Below are positions 11,170 through 23,370 of a DNA stretch of 64,000 nucleotides, piece after piece. Under the pieces are notes generated by a model that saw only the letters and a program-made list of their open reading frames with translations, did no database searches and was not told the DNA's origin. The first letter of the stretch is position 1. The number at the start of each line of letters is the position of its first letter. The stretch comes from Parietaria judaica (taxonomy: Eukaryota > Streptophyta > Magnoliopsida > Rosales > Urticaceae): the NCBI GenBank assembly GCA_954871525.1, contig OX940864.1, positions 28,266,001 to 28,330,000 of the forward strand, read 5' to 3'. The position numbers were made by a program, and so were the translations under genes.

Positions 11170-13811
11170 GAGAAATTGCATTAGATAGCCAAATTGATAT
11201 GTTAATTTAGTCAAATAGCCAAACTTTGCCATTTATTTGCAAAACAGCCAATTAAGTGAGGTGGCTTTTTATTTCCAGCTTTTATACCTAAAGTACCCTT
11301 TATTTTCAGATTTTTAAAATAACATTTAATAATAAAAATAGAGATACGAAGGCAGATTCTTCATCGTGTTCATTCGAAACTTCCCTCGCAAGGCTTCATC
11401 ACCACCGGCGAGCTCGACGACTGGCGAGCTCGACGACAACTATTCGCCCAGCTTCGTTCACCGGAGCACCACCGACTCTTCAACGTTGAATCGCGATCGG
11501 TCATCTCTCTCGTCGTCTGTTTGTAAATCCATGCCTTCATCACCACCGCTGAACTCGACGACGGCGATTCTCTCAGCTCCGTTCGCTGTAGAACCAACTC
11601 TTCAACCTCATAACGTGGTTAATTCTTCATATTTCTTGTGTCTCAATTTTTTGTGTTATTTTTCATTTGTGTCATTTGTTTAGACCGTGAATCTTCATAT
11701 TTTTGGTTAATTCATCATATTAATACAGTTCCTATTATTTCTAGTTACTTTGTGCACCGTTTTGGTTATGTTTTGTGAATACATTTTTTCTTATTAATGT
11801 GTATAAACTCAGTTTATACAAACCCGATTAATGACACAAATGCATTAATTTGTATAAACTTAGTTTATAAAAACCCGATTAATACAATTTATATTGTATA
11901 AACTCAGTTTATACAAATCCGATTACTACAAATTGTATTAATTTGTCATTTGTCATTTCTTTAGACCTTGAATCTTCATATTTTTTGTTAATTCTTCATA
12001 TTTCTTGTGTCTCAATTTTTTGTGTTATTTGTCATTTGTGTCATTTGTTTAGACCGTGAATCTTCATATTTTTGGTTAATTCATCATATTAATACAGTTC
12101 CTATTATTTATAGTTACTTTGTGCACCGTTTTGGTTATGTTTTGTGAATTCATTTTTTCTTATTAATGTGTATAAACTCAGTTTATACAAACCCGATTAA
12201 TGACACAAATGCATTAATTTGTATAAACTTAGTTTATAAAAATCCGATTAATACAATTTATATTGTATAAACTCAGTTTATACAAACCCGATTACTACAA
12301 ATTGTATTAATTTGACATTTGTGTCATTTCTTTAGACCTTGAATCTTCATATTTTTTGTTAATTCTTCATATTTCTTGTGTCTCAATTTTTTGTGTTATT
12401 TGTCATTTGCGTAATTTGTTTAGACCGTGAATCTTCATATTTTTGGTTGATTCATCATATCAATACAGTTCCTATTATTTCTAGTTACTTTGTCAACCGT
12501 TTTGGTTATGTTTTGTGAATTCATTTTTTCTTATTAATGTGAATTCGCTTCTGTTTCCGTTTCGACTGTGGTTGTTTCCAATTCCTCCGGTTCATTGTCC
12601 GCAGCCGTTTTCGCAGCACCGGACTTCGTTCTCCTCATATTTAATATGGTTAACAGAGCTGCAACAATATCAATTAACCACATTAATACATAATATTCAC
12701 ATTGAAACAAGTCAAACATCTAGGATTTTCTTCTAATTACAAGAATAAACCAAATTAACAAGTATAGCAAAATAGAAAAAAACATACTAATCCATCTATT
12801 AACCATTAACAAAACATGAACTAACCACATTCTTACAAATTAATACAAATCCCTATTTTTACCTAAAACCCGATTATATAAATTCAGTTTATATAATACA
12901 AATCTCTCAGTTTATATTAATTTGTATAAACTCACTTTATACAAACTCGATTAATACAATTTGTATTAATTTGTTTAAACTCAGTTTATATAATACAAAT
13001 CCCTCAGGTTATATTATATTGTATAAACTCGGTTCATACAAACCCGATTAATACAAATTGTATTAATTTATATAAACTCAATTTATACAAACCCAATTAA
13101 TACAATGTGCGACGCCATTGCTCTATTCACTCAAACAGAAACACAAATCACGTCAGATTACAGATCTCCAACCTCTTTCAAACAATATACAAAATCGAAA
13201 TCCACGAGATCTGCGCATTTCAAATGCTTTACACATGTTCAGCCATCATCAACTCAAAAAGAGAAAGCTAGATCAAAGCCAGGGAAATCAAAACCAAAAC
13301 AAGAAGACGATGATTTATAAGTCGGAGTCGATTACAATGACAGCAATATCATAACATCAAATGGTTTACACATGCTCAGCCATTATGAACTCCATTAACA
13401 TACACACAAGAAAGCGAACTCAAGATCTAGCTCTCAACGTTAACGGAGAAGGCTAGATCAATAACCAACAGAGCAACACAATTCAGGCAAAAACTCGTCC
13501 ACGAAGAAATCAAAACCAAATTTAGGAAGATGAAGATGAAGAAGAGAGTAACCTTGACCGATGAGAAGGCCGATCGAGGTGCCGAAGCCGAAGGTTCTTC
13601 GCTAGGGTTAGGTCGTCGTCGTCGAAGAGAGAGAGGGATTCGGTCTTGAGCTCGAGAAGGATGAACTTTGTCGCAGAAAGAAAGTGAGAGAGAATGTGAT
13701 ACGGGGTAATTAAGTCTTTTAAGTGATTTATTGACATTTGACAATATTAATTAAAACATTGGCTATTTAGCTAATTAGTTTTTGAAGTTAGGCTGTTTGG
13801 CTATAACGCCC
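11170..13811. mobile_element. Probable non-autonomous Mutator-like element
   Basis: The ends share inverted copies of ATAGCCAAA (left GATAGCCAAATTG, right GGCTGTTTGGCTAT). Runs of eight A flank both sides (11162-11169 and 13812-13819); this fits a TSD but is low complexity. Inside are GC-richer stretches at 11370-11600 and 13430-13700 that look like captured exon material (Ser/Pro-rich frames, no recognised domain), around a tandem repeat. No transposase. Boundaries are less certain than for the 9 bp TSD elements. Confidence 0.5.
11618..12545. repeat. Tandem repeat, about 370 bp period, 2.5 copies
   Basis: Units start with GTTAATTCTTCATATTTC at 11618, 11987 and 12358 (periods 369 and 371). 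Each complete unit holds inverted half-sites TATAAACTCAGTTTATA and the phrase CCCGATTAATAC. Related short repeats continue to 13100. Confidence 0.9.
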
Positions 13812-13819
13812 AAAAAAAA

Positions 13820-14600
13820 CAAGAAAATCATGACATCCTTAGTTTCATCTGAAATCTCAACTAACCTTAAAAGTTAAAACGGTCTAACTATCTATATTGC
13901 GTAATAATATAAAAAACATGACAGTAATCATAACACACAGTTTCTTAGAAGTGTAAAACTAGTTTAATACTTTTATAAATAAATGATCACAAAGACAAAG
14001 GCAATGAAAATCATTTTAGTTTCAGAAAAATCCGCATTGACTTGAGCCACAAATTTTGAATCTTTTTGTCACATAATTTCCACGCTCCCATGATTCACAG
14101 CTTTTAAAAATATAACCTACGCACAGGCTCTCTCGTCTCTATAGAATATTAGATGAAGCATTACCATCCAAAAATAAAACAGTAAAATAATGACAAAAAA
14201 CCAAAACAATAATAATATCAAATCAGAAACGAGTTATTAGCTGAAATGCCCTCCGAATCTTACATATTGGTGCAGTTTTCCCTTTCAGTTTTAGATTTTG
14301 ACAGCAATGTCCCGTGTACTTTAGAATGAAGTAAATTATATGTACGCAAATTATAATAAATAATGATGAAAAAAATTAACTTATGCGCAAATGATATTCA
14401 TTTTATTATTTTCTTGATTTTTGCTAGATTTTAATCTTAATAGCTCTTTAATATCTCGACTCACTTTACAATATTCTCGTAATCTAGCTTGTCTCATTTG
14501 GTTATTAACAAGCATTGTCTTGCGTACAAATTAATATTTTTTCGTCATTTTTAACGTGTAAGAGTAACGTGCTTCTATTTAAAAGTATATAACAGGTATG
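13820..14600. other. AT-rich intergenic DNA, nothing recognised
   Basis: No long frame, repeat or element ends identified. Confidence 0.45.
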
Positions 14601-14609
14601 GGAGCCGAA

Positions 14610-15300
14610 TATGGGTGTACATGGGTTGGATTGGGTCGATCCGAGGTAAAACATGAACCCGACCCGATTTTAATGGGTTTTGGAAAAGCAACCCAATCCA
14701 ACCCAAATTTTTTGAAGGCCCAATCCAACCCAACCCGAAAAACTCTGGGTTGGGTCATTGGCCTAAACTAAATTTTTTAAAAATATATAAAAATATTTTA
14801 CCGAATAACACTTAAATTTAAACCATCAATCAATAAACAAAAATTTCATATTACTGTTTTAAACACCCAATTCAAAAATTAAACGTTATTATAGTCTTAA
14901 ACATTAAATAACACAAGTACGGAACATAGTCGTAAACTAAACTAGAAACGTGGTCGTAATCATAAACTAGAAACAGAGTCATAGACATTAAGTAATGACT
15001 AAACATAAAAATGAGACTCTAAAAATACTTTTTTTTAATTGTTGTGTGCTTTTACTTACTTAAACTACAAAAATATATTTTAAAAAATTAATTAATTATT
15101 TGAAAGAAAAAAAAAACTTGATTGGGTCAATTGGGCCGGCCCAACCCAATGCATCTAGCCCAACCCCAACCCGACTATTTATTCGGGTTGAACCCAACCC
15201 AACCCGATAACTATTGGGTTAATTGGGTTGGGTTAGATTGGGGTTGGGTTTAATTGGGTTGGGTTAAATTGTTGGGTTGAGTATTTTTTGCACACCCCTA
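14610..15300. mobile_element. hAT-like MITE rich in AACCCAACCC repeats
   Basis: Ends TATGGGTGTACA and TGCACACCCCTA are near inverted repeats of the TAGGGGTGTGCA type. Arrays of GGGTTGGGTT and its complement occupy about 150 bp at each end, so the termini can fold. Flanking 8-mers (GGAGCCGA and GGTGCCAA) match at 6 of 8 if shifted by one base, compatible with an old TSD. No coding capacity. Confidence 0.65.
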
Positions 15301-15597
15301 GGTGCCAAAGATAAAAATTCAGTGACAAACCACGCCGACACGTAAAGTTCGGGAGTATTACCGGCAATTAGTCTATTAGACAGCCATGCAACTTTTGATG
15401 AAGATGAACCATGATATGATATGACCACTCTTAGACAAACTTCTCTAATCATCATGTATTAGAGCTTAAGCAACCACAAAACCCTAATATTAACCCTTCA
15501 AATATCTCATTTCTCCAATTCAAAAAAAAAAAAAAAACTCATTTCTCTCCAAAAAAAAAAAAATGGCAAGAAGAGTGAGATAATATTCACAGAATCC
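15301..15597. other. Spacer upstream of the 15598 pseudogene
   Basis: Contains two A-runs (15521-15536, 15551-15563) and pyrimidine-rich sequence. No element ends seen. Confidence 0.4.
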
Positions 15598-16414
15598 ATG
15601 AGAGTGATGCTTCTACATCCAACACACTTCCACTCAATCGCCATCTTCCTCTTCTCTCCTCTCCCCATTTCTCTTCTTCTCGCACTTTCTCGCCCACCGT
15701 TTTCCGCAAATACCCTCGTTGCCGGCCTTCTCTTTCGCCGACAACTTGCTCGGCTTTCTGCCGCGTAAACTCCTCTCCAAAACCTTACTTCACATCATAA
15801 TCTGCCTTCCCTCTTCACTCACATTCTCTCTCTCTCTTGGGCCGGGCCGCGACCGTGCAAGCCGTCTCCGACACCTACCGAGGAGTAAACCTCGACAGAA
15901 GAAGGATGTTGATCAAAAGCGGCCTCGCTTGGATCAAGCTTCTCCACATGAGCTTCTGCGAATTCCTCGTAGTTCTTGCTCTACTAGCGTTTTCGCCATC
16001 AACCTCGCAGTAGTGCCAAAAGTACTGCACGTGATTGGCGTTTGCTCGGAATCTGTAGCGTTTTGGGTTGCCCTCGGAGTTTTGGGAGGGCCCTTTTGTG
16101 TGGTTTTCGCGCACGTGACGGTGGTTGGGAATCTGGCGAGAGTTGGGTCGGTGGCCGGAGATGAGTGCTGGGGATTCGAGGCGCTGTTGAAGGCAAAGAG
16201 CCTCATCGAAGGGCGGCAGGAAACCGTGCTAGTGCTGGCTTTGTCGGGCAATGCCAGGCTTCGATTGGTGGAAGGTTTATTTGAGCTGAGGATGTGTAAA
16301 GGTATGAACTTGTGGGAAGTTCCTCTTCTGGTTTCGATGTACTCTTTGGTTCTTGTCGTTGACTCTGTCATGAATACTGTTTTCTACTTAGCATGTAAAT
16401 CTTTTGATGACTGA
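15598..16414 (+). pseudogene. Multi-pass membrane protein gene, frameshifted
   Basis: Resembles a plant family of unnamed multi-pass membrane proteins (LIISLP..TFSLA, VSDTYRG, GLEAL-KAKSLI-GR and VFYLACK phrases); the assignment is from memory of the family. Likely coding sequence is split over frames. 15598-15771 begins MRVMLLHPTHFHSIAIF. The frame from 15719 has the hydrophobic KTLLHIIICLPSSLTFSLSL. A third frame (about 15843-16009) has VQAVSDTYRGVNLDRRR and ends at a stop. The second frame then resumes from about 16000 to the stop at 16414 with three hydrophobic segments. No GT-AG intron explains these switches. It could be a recently broken gene or an assembly error. Confidence 0.5.
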
Positions 16415-17490
16415 TAATTTAAGCCTAAAATTCATTATTCTATTAGATTATTATTCAAAATATATAATAAAAATGAGATGTTTTTTTACTATAGAAGCTC
16501 AATATAATTTTAATATTTTAAATTTATACCAAATAGATTATTATTGTTTAGGAACTACAAGAATATTGACTTGTTATAATTTAAGCAAAATAGAAACAAA
16601 TTCAAGCAAAATAATACGACAGACGAACTAAAATATGAATATCGCCATAATGATGGTTACCGAATACTTTATTAGTAGAAACGGAATAAACAATAGACAT
16701 TCCTTCGAGCACACGATCAAAGTTCTCCTCAAAACGTAGCGAAAAGATACCGGAGAACTATGGCCGATACAAATGTAAAATTGTGGAAAGTTCTAGAAAC
16801 TATTTTGAGCAGTGGAATTTTTAGAAAAATACAATACATGGTTCTCGTGTTAGTAATATTACAGTGCAGTTGTGTTTAAGGCGGTTCCCATAACACGGCT
16901 TGATCATCGAGAAGGAAATAATACAGGTGAAACCTGGACCGAGAACCAGGCATTTAGCCCTTTTTTTGACTGGCCAATCTCTACTTAGCAAACCATTCCA
17001 TAACCGCTGTATTCGCAAGCTCTTTGCAACGCCTGTGCCAAAAATCAAACAGAGAAAATGATTAAAAACTTCGCGAAAATGATTAGCCTAAAATGATGAT
17101 GGACGACGCTATCTTGATCTCGTAGCGGGAGCCATTGAAAGATAACTCTCGCCAACCTCAAGGGACCCGCTTTCTAGGTAGGCCAAGGCCACTTAACTTA
17201 AATACAACAACTATTTCTTAATAACTCACTCAAATGACATGAGCTTAAATTGACCGTGGTCCATCCTCGGTCGTCGTCTCCTCAGAGCCCGTGTTACGGT
17301 TCCTTCTTTAGTGTTGTTTACCGGAGAAGGGATCCGTAACGCGGAGCTTAATAAGGGATACAAACAAACCCAAAACAATGGACCCAATATGCAATAAGCC
17401 ATCAACATATATATTCAGACCAAGGATCGAGTAGGTGTTATTAAGAAAAAAAAATATGGTCCGATTTTATAGGTAATATTTTAAAGAATG
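16415..17490. other. Intergenic DNA, nothing recognised
   Basis: Only short frames. Composition is mixed, with a moderately GC-richer patch near 16860-17400 that gives no recognisable protein. Confidence 0.4.
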
Positions 17491-17499
17491 CTTACTGTA

Positions 17500-17930
17500 A
17501 ACTGCTGGCAAGTCCAATTTGCGGGTACACTAAGGGTAGCACAGGTATATCAATGGAGTTTTTGCAAGATTTTTAAAAACCGATACTAACTGTGCCAATC
17601 CGATTACGGATATACCGCAAAACACATGGGTATACCGATGGAGTTTTTGTAAAGTAATAATATTTACTAGTATTAGTTAGAAATATAAATAAAACAAATT
17701 TGGCTGAAAAATTATAGAGTTTTGAGGGTTTATAGATTTTTATGCGGTTTACGGGTTATTATGGGGTTTTTATGGGAATTTATGGAATTTCAAAGATTTT
17801 TTTTATGTGGCATGCGGGTTACCTGCGGTATTTGATAAATCGGCAACTGAGTCCGGTTTTAACCCACATACCCGTAGTTTGCAGTTTTCCTGTAGGCTAC
17901 CCGCGGTGTATCCCGAGTTTTCAAACACTG
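17500..17930. mobile_element. Possible decayed hAT-like MITE
   Basis: The left side has AATTTGCGGGTACAC and repeats of TATACCGATGGAGTTTTT. The right side ends TCCCGAGTTTTCAAACACTG, which reads as a CAGTG-type hAT terminus on the minus strand. A related sequence lies at 40340-40780. No TSD found, so limits are approximate. Confidence 0.35.
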
Positions 17931-18071
17931 CCAACGGGTATTTCATAAGCAATTGATTACCGAAAAAGATTTTTACCAGACCAGAATTAAGGTACACCAA
18001 ACTATATTAAGCACAATCTAATCAACACATTATTGCAGAGACAATCCAAAGGAGAGAGCTCACCGCAACAA

Positions 18072-19055
18072 TCACTCGCTGAGATCGTCGGTGTCAGTGT
18101 CGGTGGAGTATTCGTCCTCGTCCTCGTCTTCGTCCCCGCGAATCCGGGCGATCTCCACCCGAGTCCTCTCCATGATCTGCTTCTTCTGCCGCTCCAAATC
18201 GCGGCAGAAATCCCTCCTCATTGTCTCCAGCTCCGCCATCTGCTGCTTCTTGCTACTCTCCACCTTCCCGTAAATCTCCCCAAACTTCTGTATCGACCCC
18301 GCCAACGCCCTCATCGATGCCGGAGCCGGGTCCACGTCGCCGTCGCTGCCAGGCTCGTCCTCCGACTCCGCGGGGCTGTCCCTCATCTCGTCGTACCCGT
18401 TCGACTGATCCAAGTACACGCTCGTGTCCGCGAACACGAATTCCCCCGAATCAACCCCGCAGGCGAGCCCCGAGCCCTGCCACGGCGAGAGCAGCGCATC
18501 CATCGTCCGGAAAAGCTCCCACCGGCTGGCCCTCGGGCCTGGACCTCTCGCCTTCTCCTTCTTGTACTTCCTCTTCAGCGAGTCCATCATCTTCCTGCAC
18601 TGAATTTCCGATTTCTCGAGCCCGGAGATCTCGGAAACCCTCTCGGCGACGTCGCGCCAGTCCTCGGACCTCAAGCTCTTCCTCCCGAGATCGGAGAATC
18701 GCTCTCCCCAAACGTCCAACAGCACGGAAGCTCCTCTCTCGCTCCATTCCTCCTCGGAGCCGAAAAAGCTCGGATTTTCGAGCGAGGGCTTGCTGCCATT
18801 AACCCTAGGGGCGAGCTCGTAGGCGGAATTCAAGCTTCTGAGCCTCCGCTTCTTGGGATGGCGATAGAAATCCGGAGCGTCGTCGATGGATTCGTCATCG
18901 TCGTCGTCGTCGTCGTGGCTAGGGTTGGGGCGAGGAAATTGGGGGTCTCTGGTGCGGAAATGGCGAGGGATTGGATTGGAGGAGGAAGGATTGTAGGGGG
19001 GTTTGTGAGAGTAAGCCCTAGAGATGGAATCGTCGAGGTCTTCGTAGTCATCCAT
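18072..19055 (-). CDS. Trihelix transcription factor (SIP1/ASIL-like clade)
   Basis: Sequence-specific DNA-binding regulator, expected in the nucleus. A single-exon frame of 327 residues with ATG at 19053-19055. The N-terminus is acidic with an Asp run. A basic KKRRLR patch (about residues 68-73) may be a nuclear signal. The trihelix (MYB/SANT-like) domain covers about residues 98-170: WSERGASVLLDVWGERF, then LRSEDWRDVAERVS and EIQCRKMMDSLKRKYKKEKA. An acidic linker follows, then a C-terminal coiled coil (about 255-310, FGEIYGKVESSKKQQMAELE) and an acidic tail. This layout matches the ASIL/ENAP-type SIP1 clade. A 7.6 kb hAT element begins 593 bp upstream of the start. GC content is much higher than the flanks, as expected for a coding exon. 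Confidence 0.9.
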   Translation of the reverse strand: MDDYEDLDDSISRAYSHKPPYNPSSSNPIPRHFRTRDPQFPRPNPSHDDDDDDDESIDDAPDFYRHPKKRRLRSLNSAYELAPRVNGSKPSLENPSFFGSEEEWSERGASVLLDVWGERFSDLGRKSLRSEDWRDVAERVSEISGLEKSEIQCRKMMDSLKRKYKKEKARGPGPRASRWELFRTMDALLSPWQGSGLACGVDSGEFVFADTSVYLDQSNGYDEMRDSPAESEDEPGSDGDVDPAPASMRALAGSIQKFGEIYGKVESSKKQQMAELETMRRDFCRDLERQKKQIMERTRVEIARIRGDEDEDEDEYSTDTDTDDLSE

Positions 19056-19640
19056 GGCGATCCACCGAAACCTTGAAGCAACGTATCTCTTCTACCAGTT
19101 CTTTTATGTCGTTTTCTCCTTTCTATTGTCGTTTCTATCGCAAGGTCTTATTTTAAGATTAACGTGTCCTGTGATCCCCGAGGCGGACAATTTGGATCCG
19201 ACACGAAGCCATTCGTTTTAAACATGATTATCACGATTGTATAACAGGTGAACACGACACAAACACCGCAATATATGATGAGACCTAATTGAACACTTTT
19301 AAGAAACAAAAAATTTAACTTTAATGCATTTTTTTATATGTTATTAAGTTTCATAATACATGTTATATTTGAAAAATTGTATTATTTATTTTGTTAATTA
19401 CATTTTAATAAATGAATGTAGAAAATCGTTAAGTAATTTTAATATCTTAGATGATATAATTGAATTAGTAAGTTAAGTGAGTCTAAAATAATTTAATTTA
19501 TCATTAAAAAATAATTGAATCAGTTAAATGGATTCAACAAATAATCACAATAAATAAGTTAAAAACAACTAAAACATGGCATGAACACGACGCGTAAAAC
19601 GAATTGTCATTCGTGGTTTCCGATTAATGTCACACATTGT
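19056..19640. other. Upstream region of the trihelix gene
   Basis: No other gene. The promoter should lie here, bounded by the hAT element at 19649. No convincing TATA box was pinned down. Confidence 0.4.
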
Positions 19641-20463
19641 CTTGATACTAATCCCCAAAATTTAGGGTAAAAACCCATCCGACCGGAATTTTTTTTTTAT
19701 TTACCAAAACCCGGATACGGATATATCCGGGTCCGAGAAAAAAAAATCCCAGATATATCCGGATCCGGGATTTGTTTTACTTTTTTTTTAATTGTGTTAT
19801 TTATTGTTTAGTCCCTCGTTTCGTTTAGTTGTCAAATATAACATTTTGGTACTTAAGTTCGGTTTTGAAAAAAATAAATTTTTAAATTTTTAAATTATTT
19901 TAAGTGTTTTAAATATTTAAAAAATAATTATGAAATAAATAAAACATACAACAACAAAAGAAAGTAAATATGCGTTTTTATTCAACAAACTCGAAGGTCG
20001 GATACGGGAAAGTACAACTACAACCAAATTTCGAACGGCAAACGAAGTTACAAATTCAAAGTACAATAAGAAAACGAACAATTGAAAACGAATTACATTT
20101 AAATCTGTGAAAAGTAATTCGCCATTTCTCGGTCGAACATATCGTTTTCTTGTTGTCGCTTGTTGGCCATAATCCAATCTCTCGAAAGCATAAGGATCTC
20201 GACCATCACTGATTTTGTAGACTTGCGGCGAGGCTCTAACATCCTTCCGGCCATTGAGAATGCCGCCTCTGATGATACCGTTGATACCGGGATTATGAGA
20301 ATGCCACGAGCCAACAAGGATAAAATCGGATACTCCGATCGATTTGCGTGCCACCATTGAAGAATGTCGAGGCCTTCGTTAGGGCACGGTGTCGGAGGAA
20401 GGTTGCAGAATCGGGCGTACTCGTCGATGGTGTTGCGCCGTTGACGTCGACCAAGAACTCGAG

Positions 20464-23370
20464 TGTTGGGAATCGGGGTTTGATTCCCGACTTCATTACC
20501 ACAAAATAAGCCTCCGAGCCGTCCCGGTAACATTTAAACATTATTTTAAAGCGGAAAACTTGTTATCGTAACGGCACGGATATCGGGTAATAACCATTTT
20601 AACAAGATCTGATAAATATTACATATTTAATATTCACAACTCATTATTAATATCATAGTCGAAATATAAGAAATAAATAGAAAGCAGTAAATGTTTGCAT
20701 TTATTAACCCAATGCATAAGGCCGTACCTCAACTGACGTTTCTGAAGTTCGGCTGGGCTCCGCCGGTGCTGAGGGAAACACCCGTGATCTTCCGGGATAT
20801 TCTCCTGGATTCCTCGTACCGAAGCGTGGGCTTCGCCGGCAGGACTCCGTCACAAAATTTAACTGAGGTTCTTTTGAAGCTTCTGGAGAAATAGTCTCCT
20901 AAGCCAAACCAGAAAAGAGATCAGAAGCAGAAAACTCGCAGACCCTAGAGAGAGAGGGAGAGCTCGAGTTTTTGCTCTGGGGAAGGTGTGAAAAATGTTG
21001 TAAATGAGCTCCCTATTTATAGACTTGGCCCGTAACCGAATTAGAGATTTTCTCTCCAAAATTCGAATTTCATATATATTTAAATACTTTAATTATTCCA
21101 ATCCAATGGTTGAGATTTAATCTTATCTAGATCCAATGGTTATAATTAAACTTGTATTTAATTAAATAAGAAAGACTTCATAAATACAAAAATCAATCTT
21201 ATCTTCTTATTTAAATATAATTCGAATATATATATATATATATATATATAATTTCAAAAATTATTATTAAATATAATTAATTATCCTAATCCAAAGGCTT
21301 AAATTTTAATCTTATCTAAATCCAATGGATATAATTAATTAGGGATTTAATTAAATAAGAAAGACTTGGTAAACCAATCTTATCTACTTATCTTAATTTC
21401 GAAATATATATATATATAATAATGATAATCTCGAAATTAATTATCTAGATCCAATGACTTAGATTAATCTTAGACCGATCTAATGGATCAAATTAATTTG
21501 GGATAAAAATCAAATATTCTAAGACTTGGTAAAAGCCTAATTCGATTTTATCTTCATCATTATCTTCGAAAATATATATATTAATTAATTTCCAATCCGA
21601 CGTTAAAGATTAAATCTTAAACCGATCTAACGAATACAATTAATTAGGTCAAATTCGAAAACCCTAAGCTTGGTCACCAAGCTACTATTTTCGAATTAGG
21701 GTTAGGTCAAAAATCAATCATCTTAATCCTACGGTTGATATTAAATCATCTCCGATCTAAAGGATAAGATTGATTTTAGGGTTATTGCCAAAGTACCAAA
21801 CTTTAGGTACTTATGCCGCAAATTTCAAACCCTTAGCTAGGTCAAACTCGTGTGGGCTAGGTCATGCAAGCCCACATCGATTTACACATGTAATATATAA
21901 TTAAATATATATTATTATTATTAATATAAATCTATTAATTATTAATTAATTATTAATAAGATATTAATAATTAAATCCAAATAATTAAATTATATTAATA
22001 ATTCCTGATCACAATATCACACATTAAAATTTCATGGTGCCACACCATCATTTAAATTCGTGACATGTGATTTAATTTCATAGTTTATCGAACCGAGCAC
22101 AAACTTTAGAAAATCCATAAATCACTAACCGTAAGTCGAAATGACTTGGTTCAAAAATCAAAGTTGCTTAGAATTTAATTTCCAACAACATGGTGCTGAT
22201 AGAAAATATAAATTCTAACTTTATTTTATCAGTTAATTTCGTGTGCCAAGATATGGTACTTTTGCCACGCTGACGATAAAACTATCTGACGTCTGCCACA
22301 GACCATTCAGTTTTATAAGTCAAGCCAAATGATTAAACATTATCCAGAATGTATTTTAATCACGTACGTATCATCCCTTACGGAGCTATCCTGGGGACCA
22401 TGGACCCGTATCACTTAAGCTCCAACGAACTGCTAGTTGTTCGTCAAACCTCGAAGTGATTCCACTATAGACCCGAGGCTGCACTCTTTAGTGATACGGT
22501 ATATATTATTCCCTTTATAACAGCAGGGTGTCCATTGATACAATCAAATTTGGGTTATTGATCTTTCACTTGATAATCCACACACGAGCAGGCGGTTTCT
22601 ACCGTTATGCCCATCATTGCATTTTCAACCTTGACTCAGCCACTAATATTATGAGTAACCCACTTATGATTTCGATTCATAAGTTGCGCACGGGTACCTC
22701 TCACTTCTCACCACCGACAATCAAGGGAATCGTCATCACTCTGAAGAGAGCTGTGTGATGCCCATGTCAATGACCAAGCTACCCTTACTGCTGACTATCA
22801 TGTTCCCAAAATAATAGTGTTGGGAACAACAATAATATTTCGTGTTCTTTAACGGTTAAATCAAAGAACAATCAAGCCAGCAGCTCAGACTCAAGATCAC
22901 TCAGGACTTAGATCGAATATCCATTTGATCATATACTAGTGACTCAACTCCAAGTTATTAGTGACGGTCTTATATGATAACTTCCGGAGTTTAAGTCAGG
23001 TCCAGTCCAGTATGAAGACACTTCATACTTAATGCACTTCTAGTGAGTGTGACACACACAAAATCCAGAATAGGATTGTCACTTAGTCACATTAATGACC
23101 TTATTCGATTAATGGGCTCCCACCCAGTTAATCAGGTCACGGACATTTTAAGTTCATTTATTATGATTATTAATTCTTCCTCACATTGACTCTGTTGTGA
23201 TAATAATAACATAATTGCATCCTTTATGAACTAAGGAAACAAACATTCTATTTTATTCCACCAGAAACTATAATAAGATTAACATAATAAGTATTATCTT
23301 TATTCAATGACGTATCATAATCTTTTACAAATGGATAAAATATCTTGTTTAAGGACACATATGTCCAACA
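20464..23370 (-). mobile_element. Solo LTR A (2.9 kb), inside hAT exon 3
   Basis: On the minus strand it starts TGTTGGACATATGTGTCC and ends with CCCAACA. It has a perfect 5 bp TSD TCGAG (20459-20463 and 23371-23375). A TATA box lies on the minus strand at 21014-21021. The same family occurs as LTR B (49736-52107), and stretches such as 22380-22760 match 51150-51500 closely. No gag-pol or primer-binding site. Superfamily not assigned. Confidence 0.9.
21014..21021 (-). promoter_or_regulatory. TATA box of solo LTR A
   Basis: TATAAATA on the minus strand; the matching box in LTR B is at 50322-50329. Confidence 0.55.

Noticed and set aside
18033..19076. A 347-codon plus-strand frame over the trihelix gene
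   Set aside because: It is the antisense of a GC-rich coding exon; the minus frame carries the recognisable trihelix domain.
20464..20495. GGGGTTTGATTCCC resembling a tRNA T-arm
   Set aside because: It is the inner terminal sequence of solo LTR A; no acceptor or anticodon arms fit around it.
20691..20894. Matching frames in LTR A and LTR B (for example at 49985-50167) as a conserved peptide
   Set aside because: The shared peptide (SYRSVGFAGRTPSQN) simply follows from LTR sequence identity and reads antisense to the LTR transcript.
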